Source: Streptomyces sp. CB02923 (GTDB lineage: Bacteria; Actinomycetota; Actinomycetes; Streptomycetales; Streptomycetaceae). Taken from it: 64,000 nucleotides of DNA. The stretch's first letter is position 1. Every line of letters starts with the position of its first letter. The position numbers and the translations under genes are program-made. The stretch lies in the NCBI RefSeq assembly GCF_001905005.1, contig NZ_LWKZ01000007.1:1-64000 (forward strand). The letters run 5' to 3'. Positions 14,940 through 24,203 of this stretch are shown piece by piece. A model generated the notes under the pieces. It ran no database searches and was not told the DNA's origin. It saw only the letters and a program-made list of their open reading frames with translations.

Positions 14940-16313
14940 GTGAGTGCCGGTACGCCGGGGGCACGTACGCACCGGTGGCGGCGCCTGCCGTCCTGGACGG
15001 CGACGCTGCGCTGGAAAGCCGCCCTGTTCATCATGGTCATGTGCTGTTTCCTGGCCGCGGTGCTCGGCGTGCTGGTCCATGTGCTGGTCAGCCGGCAGAC
15101 CGAGGAGCAGGCGCGGAACGCGGCCCTGGACCGGCTGGACAGGGTGGTCGAGACGTACGTCGCCGGTGAGCCGCTCGGCCACGACGCGCGGCTGGACCCG
15201 CCGGACCTGCCGCCCGCGCTGCGGGAGATGGCGCGGCGCGGCGAGCGCGGCACCCAGCTCGGCGAGCGTGCCGGGCGCCCGACGATGTGGGCGGTGACAC
15301 CGGCCGACGGCAAGGCCCTGGCCGTCGGCCAGGACTACGGCCAGCGGGCGGCCGTCATCAGCGGGCTGGACCAGGCCATCATCGGATCGGCGGCCGTCGC
15401 GATCACCCTGACCCTCGTCGTCGGTCTCTACGCCACCCGGAGCGTCACCCGGCGCCTGCACCGCACCGCGCAGGTGGCGCGCCGGATCAGCGACGGCGAC
15501 CTCGACGCGCGGGTGGACGACCCCCGCGCGCAGTGCCCCGGGTACGCCCGGGACGAGACCGCCGCCGTGGCCGCCGCGCTCGACGCGATGGCCGCGAGTC
15601 TGCAGAGCAAGCTGTACAGCGAGCAGCGGTTCACCGCCGACGTCGCGCATGAGCTGCGTACCCCGCTCACCGGTCTGCACGCGGCCGCCGAGCTGCTGCC
15701 CGCCGGGCGGCCCACCGAGATGGTCCAGGAGCGCGTCCGGGCCATGCGCCGCCTGACCGAGGACCTGCTGGAGATCTCCCGGCTGGACGCGGAGGTGGAG
15801 CGCGCCGACCTCGACGTGCACCGGCTCGGGCCGCTGGCCGAGCGCGCGGTGCGGGCCTCCGGGCTCACGGCCGAGGTCCGGGTGGTGCGGGACTGCCGGG
15901 TGGAGACCGACCAGCGGCGGCTGGAGCGCGTCCTGGGCAATCTCGTCGTCAACGCGCACAAGCACGGCCGTCCGCCGGTGGTCCTGACCGTCGACGGGCC
16001 GGTGGTCACGGTGCGCGACCACGGCGACGGCTACCCCGACGAACTGCTCGCCGAGGGGCCGCAGCGTTTCCGCAGCCGCCCCGGGGACGGCAAGAAGAGC
16101 GGCGGGCACGGCCTCGGGCTGACGATCGCCGTGGGGCAGGCACGTGTCCTCGGTACGGCCCTGCGCTTCTCCAACGCCCCCGACGGCGGCGCCGTCGCCG
16201 AACTCACCGTCCGCCTGCCGGAGGCGGACCCGCGCCCCGCGGCGGACGGCGCCTCACCGGCGGAGGACGGCCGCCCCGGGCCGCCCGCGCCGCCGGGCCC
16301 CGGCGCGCCGTAG
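14940..16313 (+). CDS. Membrane sensor histidine kinase (orphan)
   Basis: A 457-residue kinase, GTG 14940. Layout: TM1 about 26-50 (ALFIMVMCCFLAAVLGVLVH), an extracytoplasmic domain of about 95 residues, TM2 about 145-165, a HAMP linker, dimerisation/phosphoacceptor box FTADVAHELRTPLTGL (His237), N-box NLVVNAHKHG (about 334-343), G1 DHGDGYP (360-366) and G2 GGHGLGL (388-394). All catalytic boxes are intact, so it should autophosphorylate. No response regulator lies on either side. The next gene downstream is a membrane glycosyltransferase, which hints at cell-envelope sensing. The C-terminal tail is Pro/Gly/Ala-rich. Confidence 0.88.
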   Translation: MSAGTPGARTHRWRRLPSWTATLRWKAALFIMVMCCFLAAVLGVLVHVLVSRQTEEQARNAALDRLDRVVETYVAGEPLGHDARLDPPDLPPALREMARRGERGTQLGERAGRPTMWAVTPADGKALAVGQDYGQRAAVISGLDQAIIGSAAVAITLTLVVGLYATRSVTRRLHRTAQVARRISDGDLDARVDDPRAQCPGYARDETAAVAAALDAMAASLQSKLYSEQRFTADVAHELRTPLTGLHAAAELLPAGRPTEMVQERVRAMRRLTEDLLEISRLDAEVERADLDVHRLGPLAERAVRASGLTAEVRVVRDCRVETDQRRLERVLGNLVVNAHKHGRPPVVLTVDGPVVTVRDHGDGYPDELLAEGPQRFRSRPGDGKKSGGHGLGLTIAVGQARVLGTALRFSNAPDGGAVAELTVRLPEADPRPAADGASPAEDGRPGPPAPPGPGAP

Positions 16314-16626
16314 GGCCTGTCGCGTCGCATCCCCGCCCGCCGGAAGATTCGGCGGCGCCCCCGCATTGTCCGGAAGAACGGTACCGTCCGCTTCGCTGAG
16401 CTGGGCGGTCAACTCCCGGACAATGGCTGGTCAATTGCCTCCCTTGTCCGGCCCGCCCCAGGCGGCCACCATCGGCACGGACGACGCCTCCGCCCGCCCG
16501 GACGGGGCACGGCGGACCCGTGCGCGTCCGGAGGGTGCCGCCCTCGCCCGGCACGCCACGCAGCGGCCTCCGGTACGGACACACGGATCACGCGCGCCCC
16601 CCGCGACCAGGGAGCCCATCTTCGCC
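16314..16626. other. Upstream region of the GT39 gene, 313 bp
   Basis: Carries three copies of one 8-mer: TTGTCCGG at 16366 and 16444, CCGGACAA at 16416. The last two can pair across a 20-nt loop. They may be regulator sites or an RNA hairpin ahead of the glycosyltransferase gene. No coding sequence is seen. Confidence 0.5.
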
Positions 16627-18765
16627 ATGTCCGCCGCCTCTTCCTCCTCCCCTGCCACTTCCACCACTACGTCCGCCCTCTTACGGGCCGCACCGGACCG
16701 GCGCCCGCGCCGCCGCCGGGAGTTCTGGCGCTCCCCCGAAGGCCAGCCCCCCTGGTCCCGCCCCGCCCTGCTCGGCATCGCCGCCCTCGCCGCACTCCTC
16801 TACGCCTGGAACATCACCACCAGCGGCCTCGCCCCCTACTACTCCGTAGCCGCCCGCAGCATGACCGAAAGCTGGAAAGCCTTCCTCTTCACCGCCTACG
16901 ACCCCACCGCCACCATCACCCTCGACAAAATCGGCGGCTTCCTGTGGCCCCAGGCCCTCTCCGCCCGCCTCTTCGGCTTCCACGACTGGGCCCTGACCCT
17001 CCCGCAGTGCATCGAAGGCGTCATCTCCGTCCTCGTCCTCCACCGCGTCGTACGACGCTGGCAAGGCCCCGCCACCGCACTCCTCGCCGCCGCACTCCTC
17101 ACCCTCACCCCCGTCACCGCCTCCCTCTTCGGCCACGCCATCCCCGACGCAGCCCTCATCATGTGCCTGCTACTGGCGGCGGACCAAGGCCAACGGGCCA
17201 TACGGAGCGGGCGGTTGGGTCCGCTGATGCTTGCCGGGGTCTGGATAGGGCTGGGGTTCCAGGCCAAGATGATGCAGGCGTGGCTCATCGTCCCCGCCCT
17301 CGCCGTCGGCTACCTCGTCACCGCTCCGGTCACCCTGCGCAGGCGGCTGGGACACGCGCTGGCCGCCGGAGTGGTCATGGGTGCGGTGTCGCTGTCCTGG
17401 GTACTGATGATGACGTTCACGCCGAAGGACGTACGCCCGTACGTGGACGGCACGACGGACAACAGCGCCTTCTCGATGGTCTTCGGCTACAACGGCTTCG
17501 GACGGCTCGGGACGTCGGACGGCGCTCCGGCGCAGACGGGCGCGGCGGTCGGCCGGGCTTCGGGCACGGGCTCCGACGCGAAGCCCGGCGGCAACGGCAG
17601 CACCGGCGGCGCGCAGTCCACGAGCGCCGACGGCGCGCGGCGCGGCGGGCCGGGCGCCACCATCTCCGGCTCGGACGCGGGGAACAACGCCGGGGACAAG
17701 CTGTTCGGCACCCGCCTGGCGACGCAGATCGGCTGGCTCTACCCGCTCGCGCTCATCAGTCTCGTCCTGGGTCTCCTGCGCTGCCGCAAGCGCACCCGCA
17801 CGGACCGGACGCGCGCCGGTTACGTGCTGTGGGGCGCGTGGCTGCTGACCGCGGCGGCGGTGCTGAGCGCCACGCCCGTACCGCACACCGCGTATGTGGC
17901 GACGCTCGCTCCCGCCCTCGCGGCCCTGTGCGCGGCCGGGATCGTCACTCTGCGGCGTGCCCGCCTCGCGGACGGCGGCAGCCGCCTGGACCGTGCTGCG
18001 CTTCCCGTCTCCATCGCGCTTCAGGCCGCCTGGGCGGCTTTCCTTGCGCTCCGCCAGCCGGACTTCGCGCCGTGGCTCCCGCCGCTCATCGTGGCGGCGG
18101 CGCTGCTCGGCATCACGGCGCTCGCCCTGCGGGCCAGGACAGCGCGCCGCCGCCCGCTCGCCGTCCTCGGTCTCGCCGCGGGCTGCCTCGCCATGCTCGC
18201 CGCGCCGGCCGTGTGGTCGCTGTCTGTCCTGGACTCCCGGTACGCGGGGTCGTCGTTCGACGCCCACGCAGGCCCGGCCGGCCCCGGTTCCTTCAGCCAC
18301 GTCGCGCTGTCCGACGGGCCTGCGCCGCGCTCCGCGTCCAGCAGCAGGCCGGATCTGTCCCCCGCGGAACGGCGCCTCCTCGACTACGTACAACAGCACA
18401 ACGGCCCGGCGGAGTACGCCCTTTCGTCGGGCCCCGGATGGGCCAGGACCCGGGGCATCCTCGCGACGGGCCTGCCCGTGCTGCCTCTCGGCGGCGCTTC
18501 GGGCCGGGTCCCGTCGGTCACCCTGGGCGAGTACCGGCGGCTCGTCGCCACGGGCAAGCTGCGCTTCGCGCTGCTCGACGCACCGGGCCGGAACAGCCGC
18601 GGCGGGGTGCCCGCCTCCGAGAACGAGAAGATCGGCGCCTGGGTGCGCGCGCACTGCACGGAGGTCGACCCACGGGCGTACGGCGGCGAACCGTCCTCGG
18701 CCGCATCCGGCGACCGCTCGGCCTCCGTGGGGTCTCTCTACGACTGCTCTCCGAAGGGGAGTTGA
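16627..18765 (+). CDS. GT39-type (ArnT/PMT-like) membrane glycosyltransferase
   Basis: A 712-residue polytopic protein, ATG 16627. After a Ser/Arg-rich N-terminus, LLGIAALAALLYAWNITTSG is TM1, followed by the conserved loop YSVAARSMTESWKAFLFTAY and DPTATITLDKIGGFLWPQAL, and at least ten more hydrophobic segments; an extracytoplasmic C-terminal domain ends the protein. This is the arrangement of polyprenyl-phosphate-sugar-dependent transferases that modify envelope polymers or proteins. A Gly/Ser/Thr-rich insert lies at about residues 296-360. Codon 19 is TTA (16681-16683), predicting dependence on the bldA tRNA. A paralogue lies at 52751-55108. Confidence 0.85.
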   Translation: MSAASSSSPATSTTTSALLRAAPDRRPRRRREFWRSPEGQPPWSRPALLGIAALAALLYAWNITTSGLAPYYSVAARSMTESWKAFLFTAYDPTATITLDKIGGFLWPQALSARLFGFHDWALTLPQCIEGVISVLVLHRVVRRWQGPATALLAAALLTLTPVTASLFGHAIPDAALIMCLLLAADQGQRAIRSGRLGPLMLAGVWIGLGFQAKMMQAWLIVPALAVGYLVTAPVTLRRRLGHALAAGVVMGAVSLSWVLMMTFTPKDVRPYVDGTTDNSAFSMVFGYNGFGRLGTSDGAPAQTGAAVGRASGTGSDAKPGGNGSTGGAQSTSADGARRGGPGATISGSDAGNNAGDKLFGTRLATQIGWLYPLALISLVLGLLRCRKRTRTDRTRAGYVLWGAWLLTAAAVLSATPVPHTAYVATLAPALAALCAAGIVTLRRARLADGGSRLDRAALPVSIALQAAWAAFLALRQPDFAPWLPPLIVAAALLGITALALRARTARRRPLAVLGLAAGCLAMLAAPAVWSLSVLDSRYAGSSFDAHAGPAGPGSFSHVALSDGPAPRSASSSRPDLSPAERRLLDYVQQHNGPAEYALSSGPGWARTRGILATGLPVLPLGGASGRVPSVTLGEYRRLVATGKLRFALLDAPGRNSRGGVPASENEKIGAWVRAHCTEVDPRAYGGEPSSAASGDRSASVGSLYDCSPKGS

Positions 18766-18888
18766 CCCGCCCGCAGCGCCGCGCTCCGGCGCCTTCCACC
18801 GCCCCCTGACGCCGCGTCACCTTGTACGCTGGGCCTCTGTCCGACGCCGGCACGGAGTCCCCCGCGAGGGACCCACCCAGGGGGCGAT

Positions 18889-19617
18889 GTGAAGCACCTC
18901 GGACCGATCACCGGGCAGGAGCGGCTGCGTGACCGGGCCGCGCACGCCCTGCGCGCCGCGCTGATCGCCGGTGAGCTGCGCCCCGGCACGGTGCACTCCG
19001 CCCCCGCGCTCGCCGCCGGGTTCGGCATCTCGGCGACACCCGTACGGGAAGCGATGCTCGACCTGACGCGCGAGGGGCTGGTCGAACCGGTGCGCAACAA
19101 GGGTTTCCGGGTCACCGAGGTGAGCGAGCGCGACCTCGACCAGTTCGCGGAGATCCGCGCCCTGATCGAGGTGCCGACCGTGGGCCGGGTGGTCCGGATG
19201 GCGTCCCGGGGCCAGCTGGCCGCGCTGCGTCCGCCGGCAGAGGAGATCGTCTCCGCCGCGCGAGCCCATGACCTCATCGGCTACCTGGAGTGGGACCGCC
19301 GTTTCCACCTGGGCCTCCTGGCGCTCTCGGGCAACGCCCGGCTCGTCGAGACCGTCGGCGACCTGCGCAAGCGGTCGCGCCTCTACGGGCTGACCGGTCT
19401 CGACGAGCGCGGTGAGCTGCTGCCTTCGGCGCAGGAGCACCTGGAACTGCTGGACCTGGCGCTGGCGGGGGACGCCACGGGGGCGCAGGCGTGCATGGCG
19501 CGGCACCTGGGGCACGTCAGGTCGCTGTGGGCGCGGTCCGGGGAGGAACCGGCCGCGCGGCGGTCCGCGCGGGGCAGGCGGGGTGCGGCGCCGGCCCGTA
19601 CGGCCTCGGAGCGCTGA
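18889..19617 (+). CDS. GntR family transcriptional regulator (FCD type)
   Basis: A 242-residue protein, GTG 18889. The N-terminal winged HTH is clear: LRDRAAHALRAALIAGELRP, then SAPALAAGFGISATPVREAM, LDLTREGLVEPVRNKGFRVT. The C-terminal FCD-type helical domain contains the metal/effector-binding pattern (EIRALIEVPTVGRVVRMA, DRRFHLGLLALSGNARLVET, HLELLDLALAGD). Members usually bind small carboxylates or sugar acids. The C-terminus is a basic Arg/Ala tail. Targets are not obvious; the collagenase gene follows after 194 bp. Confidence 0.88.
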   Translation: MKHLGPITGQERLRDRAAHALRAALIAGELRPGTVHSAPALAAGFGISATPVREAMLDLTREGLVEPVRNKGFRVTEVSERDLDQFAEIRALIEVPTVGRVVRMASRGQLAALRPPAEEIVSAARAHDLIGYLEWDRRFHLGLLALSGNARLVETVGDLRKRSRLYGLTGLDERGELLPSAQEHLELLDLALAGDATGAQACMARHLGHVRSLWARSGEEPAARRSARGRRGAAPARTASER

Positions 19618-19675
19618 CGGGGGCGACGCCAGGGGGCACTGAGCAGCCGAGGGACCGAAAAGTGCATCCGACGGG

Positions 19676-19704
19676 TTGTCAGTGCAATGTCACATTACTA
19701 GGTT
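19676..19704 (+). promoter_or_regulatory. Housekeeping-type promoter of the collagenase gene
   Basis: TTGTCA, 17-bp spacer, TAGGTT: a near-consensus HrdB-type promoter, 107 bp before the collagenase start. A TGACGTCA palindrome lies just downstream (19725-19732), within the expected leader. Confidence 0.7.
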
Positions 19705-19811
19705 ACGGGGCGCGTTGCGGGCTGATGTGACGTCAACTCCCTTGCATAGCAGCCCCGTTGCAGCGTCGCGTGTTCGTACGCGCCCTGGACGCCTCTACTC
19801 AGGAGCAGCCG

Positions 19812-22133
19812 GTGTTTCCATTACGCACTGTGCGCAAGGGCCTGCTCAGCGCCGTCCTGTCGGTGGGCCTCGCCCTCCCCGCGGCCCAGGCCGCCCACGG
19901 CGCGGCGCCCGCCCGGCCGTCGGCCGCCCCCCGGGCGGCGGCCCCCGCCCACGAGGCGCGCGACACCGACCGGGCCGACCGGTTCGCCGACGCGCCCGAA
20001 CCGGCGGCCCGGGACCTGCCGCCCGGCAACGGCCTCGTCCCCCGTGGCCACGTCCCCGGCGACCTGGTACGGGGCCCGTCCGGTGCCACCGGCCGGCCGG
20101 GCACCGCCGCGCCCTGCACCCTCGACGCGCTGACCCGCCTCGCCCCGGAGGCCCTCGCGGACTTCCTCACCGATCCGGCCGTCACCGCCGAGGGCTGTCT
20201 GCGCGGCCTGATCTGGACCTGGGACGCACGGCTCGCCCCCGTGATGTCGCGGGCGCACGTACAGACCGTCTCCCGCCGGATCGGCGCGCTCGCGCCGGGC
20301 CACGACGGCACCGACGCCACGCACCTGTACGAGCTGTTCACGTACCTGCACGCCGTCGCCTACCACGACTTCTCGCGCGACGAGATCGACGTGACGGACC
20401 CGGCCACGGTCGGCGCGATGCGGGCGGCCGTCGCCGCGTACGGCACCGCGCCCCGCACCTTCGAGCCCACCCGGCACAATGCCGAGACGCTGCGCGAAGC
20501 CCTCACCACGGCGAGCGCGCCCGGACTGCGCCAGCATCAACTGCCGTTGGTCAAAAGGGTGCTGGGCACCATGGGGCCGGGAACACCGACCGCCACGGAC
20601 CCGACGTGGGGCGGCGCCGCCCTCGCCGCCCTCACCGTCAACTACCTCGGCGTGTACCCCGGCAACAACGACACCGCCTTCCGGGCGGCCGTGACCGCCG
20701 ACGCCTCGTACCGCGCCGCCTTCCGCGCCTTCTCCGGACACACGCACCTGAAGGGGACGCCGAACGCCTGGGCGGTGCGTGACGCTCTGGGCGAGTACGG
20801 CCGCTTCGGGCAGATCGACGCGCTCAAGCCCGCCGTCGTCGACGACCTCGGCACGCTGCTGACCGTCGCGGAGAGCAACTTCGGCCGCCGCAGCGCCCCG
20901 TGGGCCGGTGTGGCGGGCTGGCTCAACTACTACGGCGTCTGCGCGCGGCACAACATCTGCGTCCAGCAGATCGAGAACGAGATCTTCCCCCACACGTACG
21001 CCTACGACCGGGGCGCCATCGAGGTCCGTACCGCCCTCGACCGGACCACCGTCGACCAGCTCTACTACGCGAGCAAGAAGGTCAGGGCCCAGTTCTTCCG
21101 GGTGCTCGGCACCGACCGGCCGCTGACCGGCGACAACAACGCCACGCTGCACATCCACCTGTACGCGTCGCGCGCCGAGTACGAGATCATGCACCCGCTG
21201 CTGACCGGCATGGGCACCGACAACGGCGGCGTCTACATCGAGAACGGCGCGACCTTCTACACCTACCAGCGGCGCGTGCCGCAGGACTCCTCGCTCACCC
21301 TCGAAGAGCTGTTCCGACACGAGTACACCCACTACCTCAACGGCCGCTGGGCCGTACCGGGCAGCTTCGGCGAGGCGCCCTGGTACACCGGCGACCTGAC
21401 CACGGCCATGGACGAGGGCACCGCCGAGTTCTTCGCCGGGGGCACCCGCGACGACGGGGTCAGGGTGCGCAAGTCGCTGGTCGAAGGCGTCATCGCGGAC
21501 ACGGCGGGCGGCGGGCCGCGGATGAGCGTCGACCGGCTGCTGCACGCCACGTACTCCGGCGACGGCTTCCGTTTCTACCACTACGCCGGCACCTTCTTCG
21601 AGTTCCTGTGGCAGCGGCGCCCGTCGCTGATCCGGGAGATGTACGGCTACCAGCGCGCCGACGACCCGAAGGGGTTCGACGCCTGGCGGAGCAGGCTGGG
21701 CACGGACGGCGCGCTCCAGCGGGCGTACGACGCGTTCCTCGACGCCCGGATCGCCGAGGTCGCGGACCTGTACGTACCCAGCACCACCTTCACCCCCAAC
21801 CCCTCACTGCGCTTCGCCGAGGCGTCCGAGGTCCGGGCCGCCCTCGCCGCGGCCACCTCCCTCACACCGGCCTGCACGGGCAGCGGTGAGACGGGCGGCC
21901 GGGGCCGCTTCACCTGCACCGGCCGGATCACCGCCAACCTCTCCGACGCCCGCGACGCGGACCGGGTCTTCGCCGACATGTCGGAGACCGTCGACCACTT
22001 CCTGCTGGACCGGGCCGGGGCCGCGGCCAACAACCTCGCCGACATGGACTGCTTCTTCGGGGCCGTGGACGTCTGGTCCGACGGCCGGGCCGGAAGCGCG
22101 TCCTACTCGTGCGAGGGCCCGCTGCGCAGCTGA
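19812..22133 (+). CDS. Secreted M9 family collagenase
   Basis: A 773-residue protein. GTG 19812 is fixed by AGGAG 6 nt upstream. Signal peptide about 1-29 (VRKGLLSAVLSVGLALPAAQ), then an activator domain and the peptidase domain with zinc motif HEYTH (H503, E504, H507) and the downstream EGTAEFFAG (E535/E539), as in Vibrio/Streptomyces M9 collagenases. QFFRVLGTDRPLTGDNNATL and NGGVYIENGATFYTYQR are typical surroundings. No PKD or collagen-binding domain follows. Codon 4 is TTA (19821-19823), so translation should need bldA. A terminator with a T-run follows. Confidence 0.92.
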   Translation: MFPLRTVRKGLLSAVLSVGLALPAAQAAHGAAPARPSAAPRAAAPAHEARDTDRADRFADAPEPAARDLPPGNGLVPRGHVPGDLVRGPSGATGRPGTAAPCTLDALTRLAPEALADFLTDPAVTAEGCLRGLIWTWDARLAPVMSRAHVQTVSRRIGALAPGHDGTDATHLYELFTYLHAVAYHDFSRDEIDVTDPATVGAMRAAVAAYGTAPRTFEPTRHNAETLREALTTASAPGLRQHQLPLVKRVLGTMGPGTPTATDPTWGGAALAALTVNYLGVYPGNNDTAFRAAVTADASYRAAFRAFSGHTHLKGTPNAWAVRDALGEYGRFGQIDALKPAVVDDLGTLLTVAESNFGRRSAPWAGVAGWLNYYGVCARHNICVQQIENEIFPHTYAYDRGAIEVRTALDRTTVDQLYYASKKVRAQFFRVLGTDRPLTGDNNATLHIHLYASRAEYEIMHPLLTGMGTDNGGVYIENGATFYTYQRRVPQDSSLTLEELFRHEYTHYLNGRWAVPGSFGEAPWYTGDLTTAMDEGTAEFFAGGTRDDGVRVRKSLVEGVIADTAGGGPRMSVDRLLHATYSGDGFRFYHYAGTFFEFLWQRRPSLIREMYGYQRADDPKGFDAWRSRLGTDGALQRAYDAFLDARIAEVADLYVPSTTFTPNPSLRFAEASEVRAALAAATSLTPACTGSGETGGRGRFTCTGRITANLSDARDADRVFADMSETVDHFLLDRAGAAANNLADMDCFFGAVDVWSDGRAGSASYSCEGPLRS

Positions 22134-22141
22134 CCGGGCGG

Positions 22142-22182
22142 GCGGCGGGGCGCGGTGTCTGCGGCCGCGCCCCGCCGCTTTT
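22142..22182 (+). terminator. Terminator of the collagenase gene
   Basis: 14-bp perfect stem GCGGCGGGGCGCGG / CCGCGCCCCGCCGC, 9-nt loop, followed by TTTT; begins 9 bp after the stop. Confidence 0.88.
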
Positions 22183-22193
22183 CCCGGCGGGCC

Positions 22194-22248
22194 CGAGCAG
22201 CGGTTCGAGCAGCGGTTCGAGCAGCGGTTCGAGCAGCGGTTCGAGCAG
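22194..22248. repeat. 12-bp tandem repeat
   Basis: Four exact copies of CGGTTCGAGCAG (22201-22248) preceded by a partial copy, between the collagenase terminator and the permease gene. No coding role is assigned. Confidence 0.85.
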
Positions 22249-22467
22249 CTGAGCGTAGATTTCACACAGCCTTAATCTCCCTCCCTCCCGGCAGGCGTGC
22301 CACCGCGGTTGCTGCCGGAGCCCCTCCGCCACCATCCGACAATTCGGACACCCGAGGCCCGGTCACGCGTGGTGACGTGCGCCCGCACCGCAACGGAGCG
22401 GCAGAATCCGCATGTGCACGTCGCGCGCGGGCGTGCCGTCGGTAAGGGCCATCAGGGAGGAAGTGCG

Positions 22468-24111
22468 GTGTCGGAACGTCAGGTGACGGGTGAGGTCGAC
22501 GAGGCCGGTGCGCCAGTGGTGCTGGCGCAGGAGCGCCGATTGCGCCGTGACCTGGGGTTCTGGGGGCTCACCGCGATCGGGTTCTCGAACATCGTGGGGT
22601 CCGGCTGGCTGTTCGCCGCCCTGTACGCGGCGCAGACGGCGGGCCCCGCCTCGCTGCTGTCCTGGATCGGCGCGGGGCTGCTGTGCGCCCTGGTCGCCCT
22701 GGTCATGATCGAGCTGGGTGCCTCACGGCCCGAGGGCGGCGGTACGGTCCGCTGGCCGCTCTTCGCCAGCGGACGGCTGGTCGGCACCCTGGTGGGCTGG
22801 TCGGTCCTGCTCTCGGTGGGCGGCACGGCGGCCGAGATCAGCGCGATCATGCAGTACGCCGCGCACTACGTGCCCGGTCTCTACAACGGCAACACCCTGG
22901 CCCTGGCCGGCGTGGGCGTCGCCGCCGCGCTCAGCGTGGTCCTGACGGCGCTGAACTGGTTCGCGGTGCGGATGTTCGCGCGGCTGAACAACCTGGTCTC
23001 GGTGTTCAAGATCGCGGTGCCGGTGGTCACGGTGATCGCGCTCATCGCCTCCGGCTGGCACGAGGGCCGCCTGACGGACCACGGCGGCTTCGCGCCCTAC
23101 GGGTACGCCGCCTGCCTGTCCGCGCTGGCCGGCGGCGGCATCGTCTACTCGGTCAACGGCTTCCAGGCGCCGCTGGACTTCTCCGGCGAGGCCCGCAACC
23201 CCCGCAAGACCATCCCCGCCGCCGTCCTCACCGGTATCGCGCTGGCGGTCGCGATGTACCTGGCCCTCCAGGTCGCGTTCCTCTTCACCGTCCCCGAGAA
23301 CGTGCTCGGCGGCGGCTGGAAGGGCGTCTCCTTCGAGTCCCCGTTCGGGCAGCTGGCACTGATCCTCAACCTGCACTGGCTGTCCAGCCTGCTGTACGCG
23401 GACGCGGTGGTCTCCCCCGGCGGCTCGGCGTACGTGGGCGTGGCGATCAACGCCCGGCACACCTACGCGCTCGCCAAGAACCGTACGATCCCCCGGTTCT
23501 TCATGAAGGTGGACGAGCGGTTCGGCGTGCCGCGCCGGGCGCTGGCGATCAACCTCGCGGTGATCGTGATCTTCCTGCTGCCGTTCGGCGGCTGGCAGGA
23601 CATCGTCAGCGTCATGGGCAACATGTACCTGCTGATCTACGGCGCCTCCGCGGTCGCCGCGGCGGTCTTCCTCGCCGATCCGGAGAGCACCACGTCCGGC
23701 TGGGTGCCGGGCCTGCGCTGGATCGCACCCGTCAGCTTCGTGGTGGCGAGCGAGTTCGTGTACTGGTCGGGGTGGCACACGCTGCGGCTGGCCCTGCCGC
23801 TGGTCCTCGCCGGGCTGCTGGTCTTCCTGGCCATGCGGCGCTCCGGTGACGGCGCGACGGACGCCGTCGGCGACCGGGACGGCGCCGGACGGCGGCTGCC
23901 GCTGCTCGGTGAACTGCGCACCGGTGCCTGGCTGGTGACCTACCTGGCGGTGCTGACCGCGCTGTCGTGGCTGGGCAGCTTCGACGGCTCGGCGCAGCTG
24001 CCCGCCCCGTACGACTCGCTGGTCGTGGCGGCCTTCGCGCTCGCGGTCTTCATCTGGGCCGTACGGTCCGGCGTCCGGCACCTGGCGGAGTCCCGTACCG
24101 GCACCGTGTGA
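22468..24111 (+). CDS. APC family amino-acid permease
   Basis: A 547-residue membrane protein, GTG 22468 with GGGAGG 7 nt upstream. About 12-14 hydrophobic segments; the unwound TM1 motif GFSNIVGSGWLFAALYAAQT and TM6-region GGGIVYSVNGFQAPLDFSGE are typical of the APC superfamily, and GEARNPRKTIPAAVLTGI is the conserved loop after TM6. It imports an amino acid or amine by cation symport or exchange. A strong hairpin separates it from the PLP-enzyme cassette downstream, but position and orientation suggest it could feed that pathway. Confidence 0.88.
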   Translation: MSERQVTGEVDEAGAPVVLAQERRLRRDLGFWGLTAIGFSNIVGSGWLFAALYAAQTAGPASLLSWIGAGLLCALVALVMIELGASRPEGGGTVRWPLFASGRLVGTLVGWSVLLSVGGTAAEISAIMQYAAHYVPGLYNGNTLALAGVGVAAALSVVLTALNWFAVRMFARLNNLVSVFKIAVPVVTVIALIASGWHEGRLTDHGGFAPYGYAACLSALAGGGIVYSVNGFQAPLDFSGEARNPRKTIPAAVLTGIALAVAMYLALQVAFLFTVPENVLGGGWKGVSFESPFGQLALILNLHWLSSLLYADAVVSPGGSAYVGVAINARHTYALAKNRTIPRFFMKVDERFGVPRRALAINLAVIVIFLLPFGGWQDIVSVMGNMYLLIYGASAVAAAVFLADPESTTSGWVPGLRWIAPVSFVVASEFVYWSGWHTLRLALPLVLAGLLVFLAMRRSGDGATDAVGDRDGAGRRLPLLGELRTGAWLVTYLAVLTALSWLGSFDGSAQLPAPYDSLVVAAFALAVFIWAVRSGVRHLAESRTGTV

Positions 24112-24114
24112 GCC

Positions 24115-24149
24115 GCCGCGGACCGGCCGTACCCGGGCCGGTCCGCGGC
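24115..24149 (+). terminator. Terminator of the permease gene
   Basis: 14-bp perfect stem GCCGCGGACCGGCC / GGCCGGTCCGCGGC, 4 bp after the stop codon. Confidence 0.82.
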
Positions 24150-24203
24150 GGTCGTTTCCGCGGACGAGGTGGGCTACGGTCCGTACCGGGGGAAGTATTG
24201 CGT

